Positions 44,683-54,637 of a stretch of 64,000 nt of DNA are shown piece by piece. Location of the stretch: positions 4,216,001-4,280,000 of the forward strand of contig NC_082620.1 of NCBI RefSeq assembly GCF_030936135.1, written 5' to 3'. The DNA is from Gavia stellata (taxonomy: Eukaryota; Chordata; Aves; Gaviiformes; Gaviidae). The translations under genes and the position numbers were made by a program. A model generated the notes under the pieces. The model saw nothing but the letters and a program-made list of their open reading frames with translations, ran no database searches and was not told the origin of the DNA. Position 1 is the stretch's first letter, and every line of letters begins with the position of its first letter.

Positions 44683-46765
44683 GTAAAAGAGTGGTAAAAA
44701 GTTATCAGCACAGCTACCTGAATGTAAAGGGGTACAACCTAGGGAAGATGTCTGTCCTCCTGTGCTTTCCTCCCCCATGCACGCACATGCCTCTTCACTT
44801 TTCTGCTCTGAGGGAGGGCAAGATGTATTTTGAACTTACTAGAATCCTATTTTGTTCCCATTTAACCCAATCTAAGACCATTTAGCCAAACCCAGACCAC
44901 TATAATGACGAGCAGAATATAGATCAGCTCAAGTCAGTGGGAACTGCTCCAGATTTACATCAGTGAAACCAAGAGAATAAATTCTGCTGTGTTACAAATT
45001 GTGCCTGAAACTAGGGAATGCTGATCTGTTAGTCTGTCTCTTTCCCTCCTGCTGCCGGAGTGACATTGTAGCAGCAGTATCTGCAACAAAACACCCAATA
45101 AGACCAGCAGCAGTCCGGGATTTGTGGGGAAAGCGTGGGGGCAGGAGCATGTGCGATGCTGTAATTACTGGGAGAACTGCCAGGGTAAGCGACATCAAGC
45201 CAGCCGAGTCACGTGCTGTGTTTGTTTACCCTCTTCCCAGGTCTGTGAGTTTGACACTGCCATTTCTGTGGTCAGGCTGCATGTGTGTAAGTGGGAATCC
45301 CAGAGTTTGCCTCTACTGTGCATCAGACACAACTTCAGCCTTACCCCAGGAGACCTTTGGGTCTCAAAGGAATGAGTCTGACCACAGCATAGGAAGTTGA
45401 TCTGGATCTGCTGAGCTTGACTGTGGGTTTCTATTGATCAAAGGAGAGTTTGTCTCTGCGATGCATGTAGTGGTCTTCCTAGCCCAGCATTTGGTAATCA
45501 AGATGAGTCTGTCCCAACTGTGACACAGCTATCTCTGCACCAGAAAGAGAGAAACACAAAGGATGGAAAGACAGAAAATACTATTATTATGATTGGCTTC
45601 ATGATTATTTCCTAAGGAGTCAGGAAGCTGCTTGCAAAGGAGCTCTCTGGTCTCACAGGGAATAAGGATTTAGGCTGCTTTTTAAAATGCAAATTATTTT
45701 ATGGCTGAGATATATTTTAGAATAAGTAACACTCTGTAATAAGTGGGCACAAATTAACGATGATTGGCAATAGCAATCCTGTATGTACACCCTGGGAAAT
45801 CATACTTCCAGCCTCCAAGGGATTCCTGTTGAAATCTATATCCATATATTCCCATGCCAATACCAACGAGATTGATCAGGATTGATATTATAGGAGGAAA
45901 GAGTGGAAGCGATAATCATTTGTTTCCTATGAGGGAGACTAGAAAAGTTGTTAAACATTAGAATACAGGCCTTTTCAATTACTCCTCAAAATAAATGGAT
46001 ATTGATTTCTTTTTAAAAAAATCAGATTTACTTTCCCACCTTCACTGTTAAATATTGATGTCTGTGGGAAATAGAAATGAAAAGCTTCATTTTAAAGGCA
46101 CTTAGCCTGCTCTGACAGTGGGGTACCCCTTCATTACTTCAAGCAGGTAGAGGATGAAAAGGATATTCTGGGCATACAGATTTAGCTCTGAGCTCCACTA
46201 CCATCTTTTTCTGTGACTGGAAGAAAGTTCTGTGTCCCTGTTTTCCTAATAAAGCCATCCTACCTTGTAGGGAAGGCAGAAGACTTACAATGGGAAGATA
46301 CTATAAAAGAGCAGAGTGTTTTTCCCAATTTCTAGTCTGACATGAATGTGGCAGCCAGTGTCTCGCTAACCACTACACTGGGTGATTTGGAAGCTTGGAT
46401 TACTCTCTTGTAGGCTGTTTAGTTCACTGGTTTGCTTTCTAACTATAGCAGTTCTTGAGATAGTAGCAGCTAAAATTATGTTAGAAGAATTGCAGTCTTA
46501 AAGCTGCAGGGAGAGTATTCTGGACATCACCCCAGTGTTATGTTTACTCTACAACTTTTCATGTGTAGATACTTTTCCCTTTACCAAGAAGATACATGCA
46601 CACAATTCCTCTTTAATCTGACTCTCTTGGAGTGATGACTGCTGAGCTTTAAACTCCTAGTACCATAAGTTTATTAACAACAACAAAAAAAAAATACTCT
46701 GCCCCCAGGATTACTCACCCTCTCCCATCACGTGTGTCTCACTGTCTGTCTCTGTATCTCTCCAG
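44683..46765 (+). other. CASZ1: CASZ1 intron 4 (2.1 kb)
   Basis: A phase 0 intron. Near 44922-44990, AGCTCAAGTCAGTGGGAACTG and CCAGATTTACATCAGTGAAA resemble old sauropsid repeats. Weak MIR-like traces lie at 46190-46260 and 46340-46385 (CTCGCTAACCACTACACTGG). The stretch 45660-46060 is AT-rich and unassigned. Confidence 0.75.
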
Positions 46766-46930
46766 AGATTCACTAGTAAACAGGATGTGATTCGGCATTA
46801 CAACATGCACAAGAAACGTGATAATTCCCTCCAGCACGGCTTCATGCGCTTCAGCCCCTTGGATGACTGTAGCGTGTACTATCATGGCTGCCACCTGAAT
46901 GGGAAAAGCACACACTACCACTGCATGCAG
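46766..46930 (+). CDS. CASZ1: CASZ1 coding exon 5 (finger 1 second half, finger 2 start)
   Basis: This 165-bp exon is phase 0 at both ends, with acceptor ATCTCTCCAG/AGATTC and donor CATGCAG/GTAACA. It begins [15 protein letters not shown] and supplies H520 and H524, completing finger 1 as C-x4-C-x13-H-x3-H. After a linker ([10 protein letters not shown]) come the extra Cys pair C544/C551 and the first zinc ligand of finger 2, C562. The exon ends at HYHCMQ. The identical placement of introns within fingers 1 and 2 suggests finger-exon duplication in the family's history. Confidence 0.97.
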
Positions 46931-49488
46931 GTAACAGCTGGACTGGGGAATAGGTGGTAGCACACGAGGCAAATGAAAAGCCATTGTTTGAGCTGTGTCC
47001 TTTTTGGGGTGGACTGAAAGGATTCTTGACTTCAGGCAGCCCAACGCTTCCTTCTTAGAGAGCAAGGGGCTGTCCTGAGGCAAAGGGGTGACATTCATAG
47101 CCTCTCTTGCTCACTTCTGCTTCAGGCACCTCTTTGAAGAGGCTGTGCCCTGTCCTCACTGCACTTGCCCTGCCAAGTGTTAGGAAGGACGAAGGGAAGC
47201 ACCATTCTCTGTTTATAGAAGCCTTGTGCATGCAGTGAGGCAAAGCAGATCTCAAGATTTTCTCACAGTCTTGGACTTCACTTGTTCAAACAAATCGCTT
47301 TCCCTGAGATTCAGGGACCTCTCTGTGATGGCACTGCACTGCCTCTACCCAAATCTGGTCTGTCACTCCCTTGAAATCAGACTTTTCTGTGACACATCTG
47401 CCCTTTAACACTGGGTTAATTTCCTCCATAATCAATTTCTAAAGTAATTAAACTTCAGTGTCACCTATCTAGACTTAACACCCCTGGTTCTTCATGTCCT
47501 TCACCAGTGGCACTGGAGTTTACTTGTCTGTGGTGTAGGCCGGGAGCTTTCAAGAGCCAGCCAGGCTTCAACAGCAGCGTAACCAGGGTTGAAGTTGCTG
47601 TATAGGTGTAACTGTGACGCCTTTACTGTTTTTAGACACGGACACACCAGATTGTTTGGGTCTTACCCTGATTGTTCGTCAGATTAGAGGGTTTGATATG
47701 TACTTGTTTTATTAGAATTGTGGCCTAAACTATCGCCATGAGAATGTGCTGTAGTTACAAACAGAGTAATCGGGCAACCCTTGGTGAAAGCTTTTCTGTT
47801 CAGAAAACTCAGGTCTCGCTTCTTGCGCTATCCCAACAGTTTAAGACCCCAGTTAAAGTCACAAGGCCTTAATCACATGCTTAAACGCTTTGCTGGGATA
47901 GACTTCATCGTATGTTTAACTTGAAGTCAGTTAGCCTTTCTGAAGTCAATGGGGCTTAAGCACATACTTAAACGTTAGGCATGCACTCAAGTACTGTGCT
48001 GAATAGGGGTTGGTTTAAGCATGTGCTTACAACCTTTGATAAATTGGGAACTTCATGTGACTTTCTCTTGAGGACATTTTTTGTTATGCTTCCATAATAT
48101 TGATTGTTTAGTTTCTTCAATTGACCAGGATGGGATTTGTTTAATCTTTTTTTAAGAGTATGAGGAGCATTTCAGATCTTTAAATCACTCCGAGTTAGAA
48201 TAGAGACCCTCGTTTACACAACTATATATGGGTAATTCCATCCTGTGCCCACTGTCTTCCAGTAAAATAATGTCCATGTAAGCACTGTCTTACAGGAAAG
48301 GTGTCTGAATATAAACTCCCAATTAAAGAAAATACTGCTTAAATGGCAGAATTTGTGCCATCCATCTCATGCGGTTTTTTTCCTTTATGTCCATAATTGG
48401 TGTGGATAAAATTCAGTTAGTTGTTTATATAAACTGACATTTTTTTAGGCTTTAGCACCAAGAGCTGCATTGCAAATTATTCCTAAGGAGGTTTTTGTTT
48501 AATTCTTTTTTTTAATGCCATGCAGGGTCTGTCTTTTTTCAAGGTGTCAGTGCAGAGAGAGAGAGGCTTTTTTATATTGGAAATAGCTGGAGATCCTTTT
48601 TATTTTTTTTTCTGGGTATTTGTCATGGGTTTTGTTATTGCCTGTTTGAATCAACCTGGGCTGAACTAAGAGGTGGTGTTTTCGTTTTCTTCACTTCTGA
48701 GATGGTGCAGGCATTGGCACACATTGTGCTAGAGAAGAAAAGAAAAAAAAAATCCTCCCTCAGCAGGGCTGAGGACGTTTTCAGATTCCAGTGTTTTTTT
48801 ACTCAATATGGCAAAGTTGCCCGCTTTACCCAGAGGAAGGCAGGTTTTCAGCATTCCGTCCTCGTCACACCATTCCCATTTGCTGCACGAGTTTAAAATT
48901 ATTGAACTGGTAGTCTTGAACAGTGACGGGGAAAAAAAGTCACCAGTTTGCTAAGATCAGCTGAACATAGGGTTTATGCTTTGCTGGAATGAAACCCATA
49001 TATTACAAGCTCAAAAGATTGGCCTCATGTTGCACCACCCTGCCTTACCTCCCAGAAGCACTAAAGAGGTAAATAACTCATTCCCACTCAATTTTGTATT
49101 CCCCAAATAGATGAAGGTCCTACTTCGTTCCATGTTGCTCCAAGATAACAAAAAGTAATGGCATCTGTCAGTGTTCTTTCCTCCTTAAGTGCAGGAACCC
49201 TGCTTACTGCCTCCCTAAGCAGGCATGATTATCTGTAGCTGGTCTTTTATCCCTTTGCATCCTTCCCTTTTTTTCTTACTGTTTCATGCCCAGAGAGTTG
49301 GGTTTATTTCACAACTGCTGTATCAGTCTTTAGATTGGGAATTAAAGTGATGACTTAATACTCCTAGGAGAAGTGCACAAATGGAACTATTAAATGTGTG
49401 TGCGCTGCTCATATGTTTATTATTGCTTGCAATAATGGTAGGCTGTTAAAACGCTGTGCTGATGACTCCCTGTTTTGGCCTGGGGTAG
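46931..49488 (+). other. CASZ1: CASZ1 intron 5 (2.6 kb)
   Basis: A phase 0 intron. It contains an internally repetitive ancient element at 47850-48030 and T-rich AT-rich sequence from 48360 to 48660. No exon or gene is recognised. Confidence 0.75.
47850..48030. repeat. Ancient sauropsid-type repeat with CACATGCTTAA units
   Basis: CACATGCTTAAACGCTTTGC (47874-47893), CACATACTTAAACGTTAGGC (about 47960) and the inverted TTTAAGCATGTGCTTA (48013-48028) are versions of one unit. They are separated by TGAAGTCAATGGGGCTTAAG, and TGCTGAATAGGGG matches the familiar 'GCTGAATCGGGG' ending. I recall this repeat type from crocodilian, turtle and bird genomes but cannot name the family. Confidence 0.5.
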
Positions 49489-49661
49489 GTGGGTTGTAAC
49501 AAGGTCTATACAAGCACCTCTGACGTGATGACCCATGAGAACTTTCACAAGAAGAACACACAGCTCATCAACGACGGGTTTCAGCGGTTCCGTGCCACGG
49601 AGGACTGCGGCACTGTGGAATGCCAGTTCTACGGGCAGAAAACCACTCACTTTCACTGCAG
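49489..49661 (+). CDS. CASZ1: CASZ1 coding exon 6 (finger 2 end, finger 3 start)
   Basis: This 173-bp exon runs from phase 0 to phase 2, with acceptor CTGGGGTAG/GTGGGT and donor CTGCAG/GTGAGG. It encodes [20 protein letters not shown], giving C567, H580 and H584 of finger 2 (C-x4-C-x12-H-x3-H). The linker [14 protein letters not shown], the accessory Cys pair C604/C609 and C621 of finger 3 follow. All expected ligands are present. The acceptor has a purine-interrupted, weak pyrimidine tract. Confidence 0.96.
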
Positions 49662-50401
49662 GTGAGGCAGCAGGGAAGGGGAGGAATCCTGCCTCAGAGT
49701 TGTGTGATCTGTTTGCTGCCTCCTGCCAAGTCATAAATGGAGGAGTATACACAGGGACTTGATTTTCCCTGTTGTGACCTTCTCAGTACTGCTCTCGAGA
49801 GAACTCACGCTCCAGGGCAGATGTGATTTCCAGGATCTTGCCATATACCACTGTGAAGGCAGGAATGTGATCTGAGGTGATCTGAGGAAAGTAGAATAGA
49901 TCCTAGAATCATTTGGGAGAGAGATCACAGTGCTCTTCAGAGTTCGACTGAAGTAGGCCATTAATATACTGCTAATCAATGGCACTTCCATGCTAGAGTT
50001 CTTTCCAGCCAACAGTCAGCCAGCTCATCCCTTTCAGGGACGGACTCTGCCTTCTGTACACAAATGCTCTTCTGTTGATTTCTCATGTTCTCAGGAAGAG
50101 TAGGAAAGCACAGTTTGTACCTTAGTTCCCTTTAGCTGCTGTTTTGGTTGGAACTTTTAGTGGTGGGTGTCTGCATCCCTATGTTATTGTGGCCGTTCCT
50201 CAGAGTGGAGTGAGCTCTCTCACATGGCAGCGTTTTTGCTTGCCTTGGTGTCACGCATAAAGCTCCTCAACACCTTTGCAGCCAGGCCCATTGTCTCATA
50301 CTGGCCCCGGTTCTTATCCTAGAGGGAGGCAGGTGACAGCAGTTGCGTTGTGCTCCTAGACCACACAGCCAACCACCCTCTCCTCCTTGATGCCCTTGCA
50401 G
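49662..50401 (+). other. CASZ1: CASZ1 intron 6 (0.74 kb)
   Basis: A phase 2 intron, the shortest in the window. Unique sequence with a small direct repeat GTGATCTGAG near 49868-49887. Nothing else recognised. Confidence 0.8.
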
Positions 50402-51270
50402 GCGACCTGGGTGTACGTTCACCTTCAAGAACAAGTGTGACATTGAGAAGCACAAGAGCTACCACATCAAAGATGATGCCTATGCCAAGGACGGTTTCAA
50501 GAAGTTCTACAAGTACGAGGAATGCAAGTATGAGGGCTGTGTCTACAGCAAGGCCACCAACCACTTCCACTGCATAAGGGCAGGCTGTGGTTTCACCTTC
50601 ACCTCCACCAGCCAGATGACCTCCCATAAACGCAAACATGAGCGCCGGCACATCCGGAGCTCAGGAGTGCTGGGCCTGCCTGCCTCTCTCCTGGGGTCCA
50701 AGGATAACGAGCAAGAGGAGTCCAGTAATGATGACCTTATTGACTTCTCTGCTATGAGCTCGAAGAACTCCAGCCTGAGTGCCTCCCCCACCAGTCAACA
50801 GTCTTCCGTTTCTCTCATAGTCCCAGCTGCACCCTCCTCTGCTGCTGAGCTTGCTTCCTCACAGGCCAGCAAGTCTGCCAACAGCATGACACCAGCCACC
50901 AAGATCTCTGGCCTGCTCTCCCAGGCTCTTCCCAGCAATATACCCTTGGCCCTGGCACTCTCCAATTCAGCACTTCCTGGAACAGCTGGATCCTTTTTCC
51001 CCATCATCCCCAGTCGGGTCTCTACACCACTTCCTGCCAGCTCAGCTAATCTGATGACTGCTGGTTCTTCTGGCACCAATCCAACATCATCTGCTCCTAC
51101 GGATTCCTCATCCCAGGCCATTTCAGGATCTGGTGAGCCAGCGGCTACTTCTTCTCCCGCTCCAGCGGCATCTATAATGGAAAGGATCTCTGCTAGCAAG
51201 GGATTAATCTCGCCTATGATGGCCAGGCTGGCAGCGGCTGCACTCAAGCCCTCTGTGGCACTTGAAGCAG
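50402..51270 (+). CDS. CASZ1: CASZ1 coding exon 7 (fingers 3-4 and Ser/Ala/Pro-rich linker)
   Basis: This 869-bp exon runs from phase 2 to phase 1, with acceptor GCCCTTGCAG/GCGACC and donor GAAGCAG/GTGAGT. It completes finger 3 (C626, H639, H643) and encodes all of finger 4 (accessory C663/C668; ligands C679, C684, H697, H701). A basic run [10 protein letters not shown] and the acidic [16 protein letters not shown] follow. A low-complexity Ser/Ala/Pro linker then contains two better conserved islands: [20 protein letters not shown] and [20 protein letters not shown]. Reading through the donor gives a stop at 51342-51344, which I take as intron. This exon holds the largest intact piece of the DNA-binding region. 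Confidence 0.97.
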
Positions 51271-53270
51271 GTGAGTTACCCTCATCAGTTGTGCTAGTGG
51301 TGGGAGGAAGAGCAGTGCCTGATGACTTGGAGGGGAGTGAATGAGAAGCCACTGAGTTGTCCATGGGACTGGAGGTGGGGAGCAGGTAGTAAAGGAACAT
51401 AAATGGGAGGATAAATTTTGTCATGTCCTGTTAACCCTTGAAGAGAGCAGTCTTGGCATGGTTTCCTGCGGAGCCTGGCTATGCCCATGTGGCCAGAAGA
51501 GAGGCAGGAAGCACTGATTTGCCCACAAATGGAGTAGGCTTTTACCAGATTTGAAGGAAGAGTGTTGCCAGGTATATTACCTGGTTTGCTGTAGGCTGAA
51601 AAGAGAGAGGCACTGTATTAAAAATGGAAATGAAGAAAAAGCTTGACCAATACTTGCAGGCCATACAGCAGCCTAAGCCCTCTTCTGCAGACTGTACCGA
51701 GTTTTGGCTGGGCCTAGTGGTGTTGATCCTGTAGGTCATTACCAATGGTTTTTCTGATCTGGGGGGTTGGTTCTGTGCTCCAGCTCTGTTGTCCCAGCTG
51801 TGGCGTTGGAGGCAATGTTGGTACAGTCCACAAACTGGACCCTTCTGTTCAGTTCTTGCAAGCTGTGCTTCTCTGTCCCTGCAGCTCCCTGAGATGCAAG
51901 GGTCAGCGGCACCATGAGAGGGTAAAAGATGGGAATGAGAAGTCCCCTGGGGCAGCCCGGAGCTCTTCCTGCTGCCACCTAGACCTGGGGCAGGTCGTTG
52001 CCTGTGCCCAGCCCTGCCAGCTGGGGCACATGGGCACATGGGGCTCCCTCAAGAGCACGGGGTACCTCCACAATCTCCTGCTGAACATGGTCAGCTCATG
52101 GTGGGCAGCGTGGGGTCGTGGAGGGGAGGCTCTGCCTGGCAGCACCTTGTGGCATTGGGCTGCCCCACAGCCTCCTTCACCGGGGCGTGGAAAGGCCAGA
52201 GCAGGCTGCTGGCCCATGGGTGCATGAGCGCTGCCGATGTTCCCTTCTACCCAAGAGCAAGCGAGGGAGTAGGGCGAAGTGATGTGATTAAAGAGGGAGG
52301 GGAACTTTCACATACTTTAAAAATTATTTTTTGAAAAATTGTTTCCTAAAGCAGAGAAAGGTCATTGAGGGAACTATTTTCCTTTATTTTTTAATAAAAT
52401 GCCACTTGCTGTCTGAGAAGCAGCTCGCCGTCAGCTGTACTGCCGGAGGGTAAATTAATATTTTAGTCACTTGGGGATTGTGGAAAAAAGCTCTGCAGAC
52501 ATGTTCCTGTCAGCAACTTTTTTTCCCTCCTTTTTTCTTTGCTGTTCTTCTTAATTTTTTTTCTTTAATTTGTTCTCCCGTTTTCCCCCCTTTCCTCTTT
52601 TTTCTCTTCCTTTAATTTGAATTTTTCTTTCATGGGCTCAGCACTAAACCTCCCCCCAAAAAAGAAGAATTCCCCCTTTTTGTGGGGACAGCGTGATGGC
52701 GGTGGCGAGAGGTGGCGCAGTTCGAACCGATCCCATTGGCTGTCACCTTCGATAGCCCCGACAGGGCAGATGCTCCTGCTGGGCACGCGCAGTGGCGGGC
52801 CATCGCTGTCGCTACGGCAACGCTGGGATTGGGGACGAGAAAGGGGGCTTGACTAGCAGTCGAAAGCTGCCACATTGCCTCAGCATTAACAGAGTCTTTA
52901 ATAAACGCTTAAGAGGCAGCCCCGCAAATTAGTTATGACAGTTTGTGCAGAGAATCAGGTCTCCCCCACGCTCCTTCCGCCCTTCTCCTTTAAAGGGCCC
53001 ATAGCCTGGACAACTTTGACATAATTTTGCAATAATTATCACTTGAAGAATTTCCACGCTGGAGTGGACGTCAGAACCCATCATGTCAGCTTGGCAATAA
53101 ACGCTGACCAGCAATCCCAGCACTTCCCTCCCCCCACACTTTTTCTGTGCTTTTTCCATTTATGCACTGGTGCTAGTGATTTAACTTACTTACTTGCCAC
53201 TGTAACCTCATTTTAGACCTGCATTTTTCATTTAATTTTTGCATTTAATTTTGGTGTCTTTCTCAAGCAG
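51271..53270 (+). other. CASZ1: CASZ1 intron 7 (2.0 kb)
   Basis: A phase 1 intron. The first kilobase is unremarkable. From 52270 on it becomes AT-rich and motif-dense, then CpG-rich (52680-52860), then AT-rich again (52860-53110: CTTTAATAAACGCTTAAGAG, AAATTAGTTATGACAG, TTTGCAATAATTATCACTTG), suggesting one regulatory module of about 0.8 kb. Confidence 0.75.
52680..52860. promoter_or_regulatory. CpG-rich cluster with inverted CCAAT boxes and RFX X-box
   Basis: About 180 bases with many CpG dinucleotides between AT-rich flanks. CCCATTGGCTGTCAC (52731-52745) and GGGATTGGGGACG (52825-52837) contain inverted CCAAT boxes. GTCGCTACGGCAAC (52808-52821) matches the RFX X-box GTNRCCNNRGYAAC at all but one fixed position. 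CACGCGCAGTGGCGG is NRF1-like. The combination is typical of a TATA-less promoter or ciliary/neural enhancer. Function is inferred. Confidence 0.4.
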
Positions 53271-53412
53271 GAAATGGACAACCAGCAGCTCCCGGACGGT
53301 TCAATCCAGTTCAGGTGAAGCAGGAACCTGTGGAGGCCATGGGATCGTCATCTGCCACCAGTCAGGACTCCTTGCAGGAGCACAGCTTGGACCTGAGCGT
53401 CAAGGATCATGG
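53271..53412 (+). CDS. CASZ1: CASZ1 coding exon 8 (SUMO- and CtBP-like motifs)
   Basis: This 142-bp exon runs from phase 1 to phase 2, with acceptor TTTCTCAAGCAG/GAAATG and donor CATGG/GTGAGA. It encodes NGQPAAPGRFNPVQVKQEPV and then a Ser-rich stretch ending HSLDLSVKDHG. VKQE (residues 927-930) fits the sumoylation consensus psi-K-x-E, and SLDLS resembles the CtBP-binding PxDLS class. Both are predictions from motif shape only. The two flanking junctions restore the frame exactly (GCA G/GA AAT and GG/T AAT). Confidence 0.93.
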
Positions 53413-54573
53413 GTGAGAAAAGTGCGCAGGCAGGCCCACTTAGCTCTTCCCAGCATCAAGCTCTGAGAATTTTCTGTATCTGTAATATGAGAGGACACAA
53501 CATGAGCTGGACACCCCCAAACTGGAGGCAGGGAGGCTCTCTCTACTCCCCCTCGAGTGTATGTTCTCCAGACTTTTTTGGGCTCACAAGCAATACTGAC
53601 TCTTTGACAAGAGCCCCACCTCTTGTGCTCCCCTCTGAAAAACAAGCCACTGGCAAAGTGCCTTCTTTCACTTAGATACTCCTGCTGTTCTCATCAAGAG
53701 CTGGTGGAAGGCTGCTCCAGTGCTACACTTTCAGCACACTTGAATCAGGTCTAAGAGAGGCACCTACCAGAGAAACTGGACACACAAAACAATTGGGTGT
53801 CAGGCTAACTCTGGTCTGGGTCTGGCATGTGCTAATCTATAGTTATGGTGATGAATCTTTGCACTTGTGCAGATGCCAGTGCACCTATCTCAAAGCATGT
53901 GTCCCACTTGTCCAGCATCTCTACTGAGAATAGGAGTGTTTGGGGATTGTCCTGTGTGGAAAAAGTGCAGAGGAACTGATACTGGGGATAAGTGAGCCTG
54001 CTCCACTTTGACCTTTGTATGCATTCCTTTCCATACTTTATTTAAACAAGCCTCAATTTGGGACCCCAGCACTTGTAGTCAGCTAGAACTATTACTGATG
54101 CATGTGAAATACTAAGGTTGCCTTTCAGCATGCTTAGCTGTGGCCATAAGGATTGTTGCCTTGCCTTCTCTGCTGCCGAGGGGGCCTGTGTCCCTGGCAG
54201 CGTTAAGTCTTTCGTCAGCACCCCCCCTGGTTTTGTGGCGTATTTTTGAAAGTTCTGACGGGATGAAGGAGTAAAACATGGGGTGGGTTGTGAGTCAGCT
54301 AATAAGAGTGTGATGGTGTGGATGCTGGAGGAAGAAGTCTGGACTGTTAAATAGCTGAAAGAACTAAATTCTGCAAACTTCGGACTCTCTTTCTCTGCAT
54401 CTTGGCTATCACAAGTAGAAGAGTTTGGCCTGCCCAAGGGAGGGTGGGCATCATTCTCTTCCTCCGGATGTAGCAGGTGAGGAGTGAGGCAGCTTGAAGG
54501 GAGAAGGATTAATCTCAGTGCTCACAGTCCCTGTGCACATCTTAACTAAACCCTGTTGGTTTGTGTGTTCCAG
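53413..54573 (+). other. CASZ1: CASZ1 intron 8 (1.2 kb)
   Basis: A phase 2 intron of unique sequence. No repeats or regulatory blocks recognised. Confidence 0.8.
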
Positions 54574-54637
54574 TAATGAATCAAATGGCCACACAGTCTC
54601 GGCAAATTCATCTCTTTTATCCTCGCTTATGAATAAG
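54574..54637 (+). CDS. CASZ1: CASZ1 coding exon 9 (short conserved linker)
   Basis: This 64-bp exon runs from phase 2 to phase 0, with acceptor GTGTTCCAG/TAATGA and donor AATAAG/GTAAGA. It encodes NESNGHTVSANSSLLSSLMN plus Lys980, nearly identical to the corresponding part of mammalian CASZ1 as I recall it. Its strong conservation in a poorly conserved linker suggests a protein-interaction segment, but I know of no assigned role. Confidence 0.95.

Noticed and set aside
51271..51344. Extension of exon 7 to the stop at 51342-51344
   Set aside because: The donor CAG/GTGAGT and exact frame join to exon 8 show splicing. The read-through residues resemble nothing conserved. Intron retention remains possible but unsupported.
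50795..51424. 209-codon minus-strand ORF opposite exon 7
   Set aside because: It is antisense to the Ser/Ala/Pro-rich CASZ1 linker and mirrors its codon composition. No recognisable domain and no promoter.
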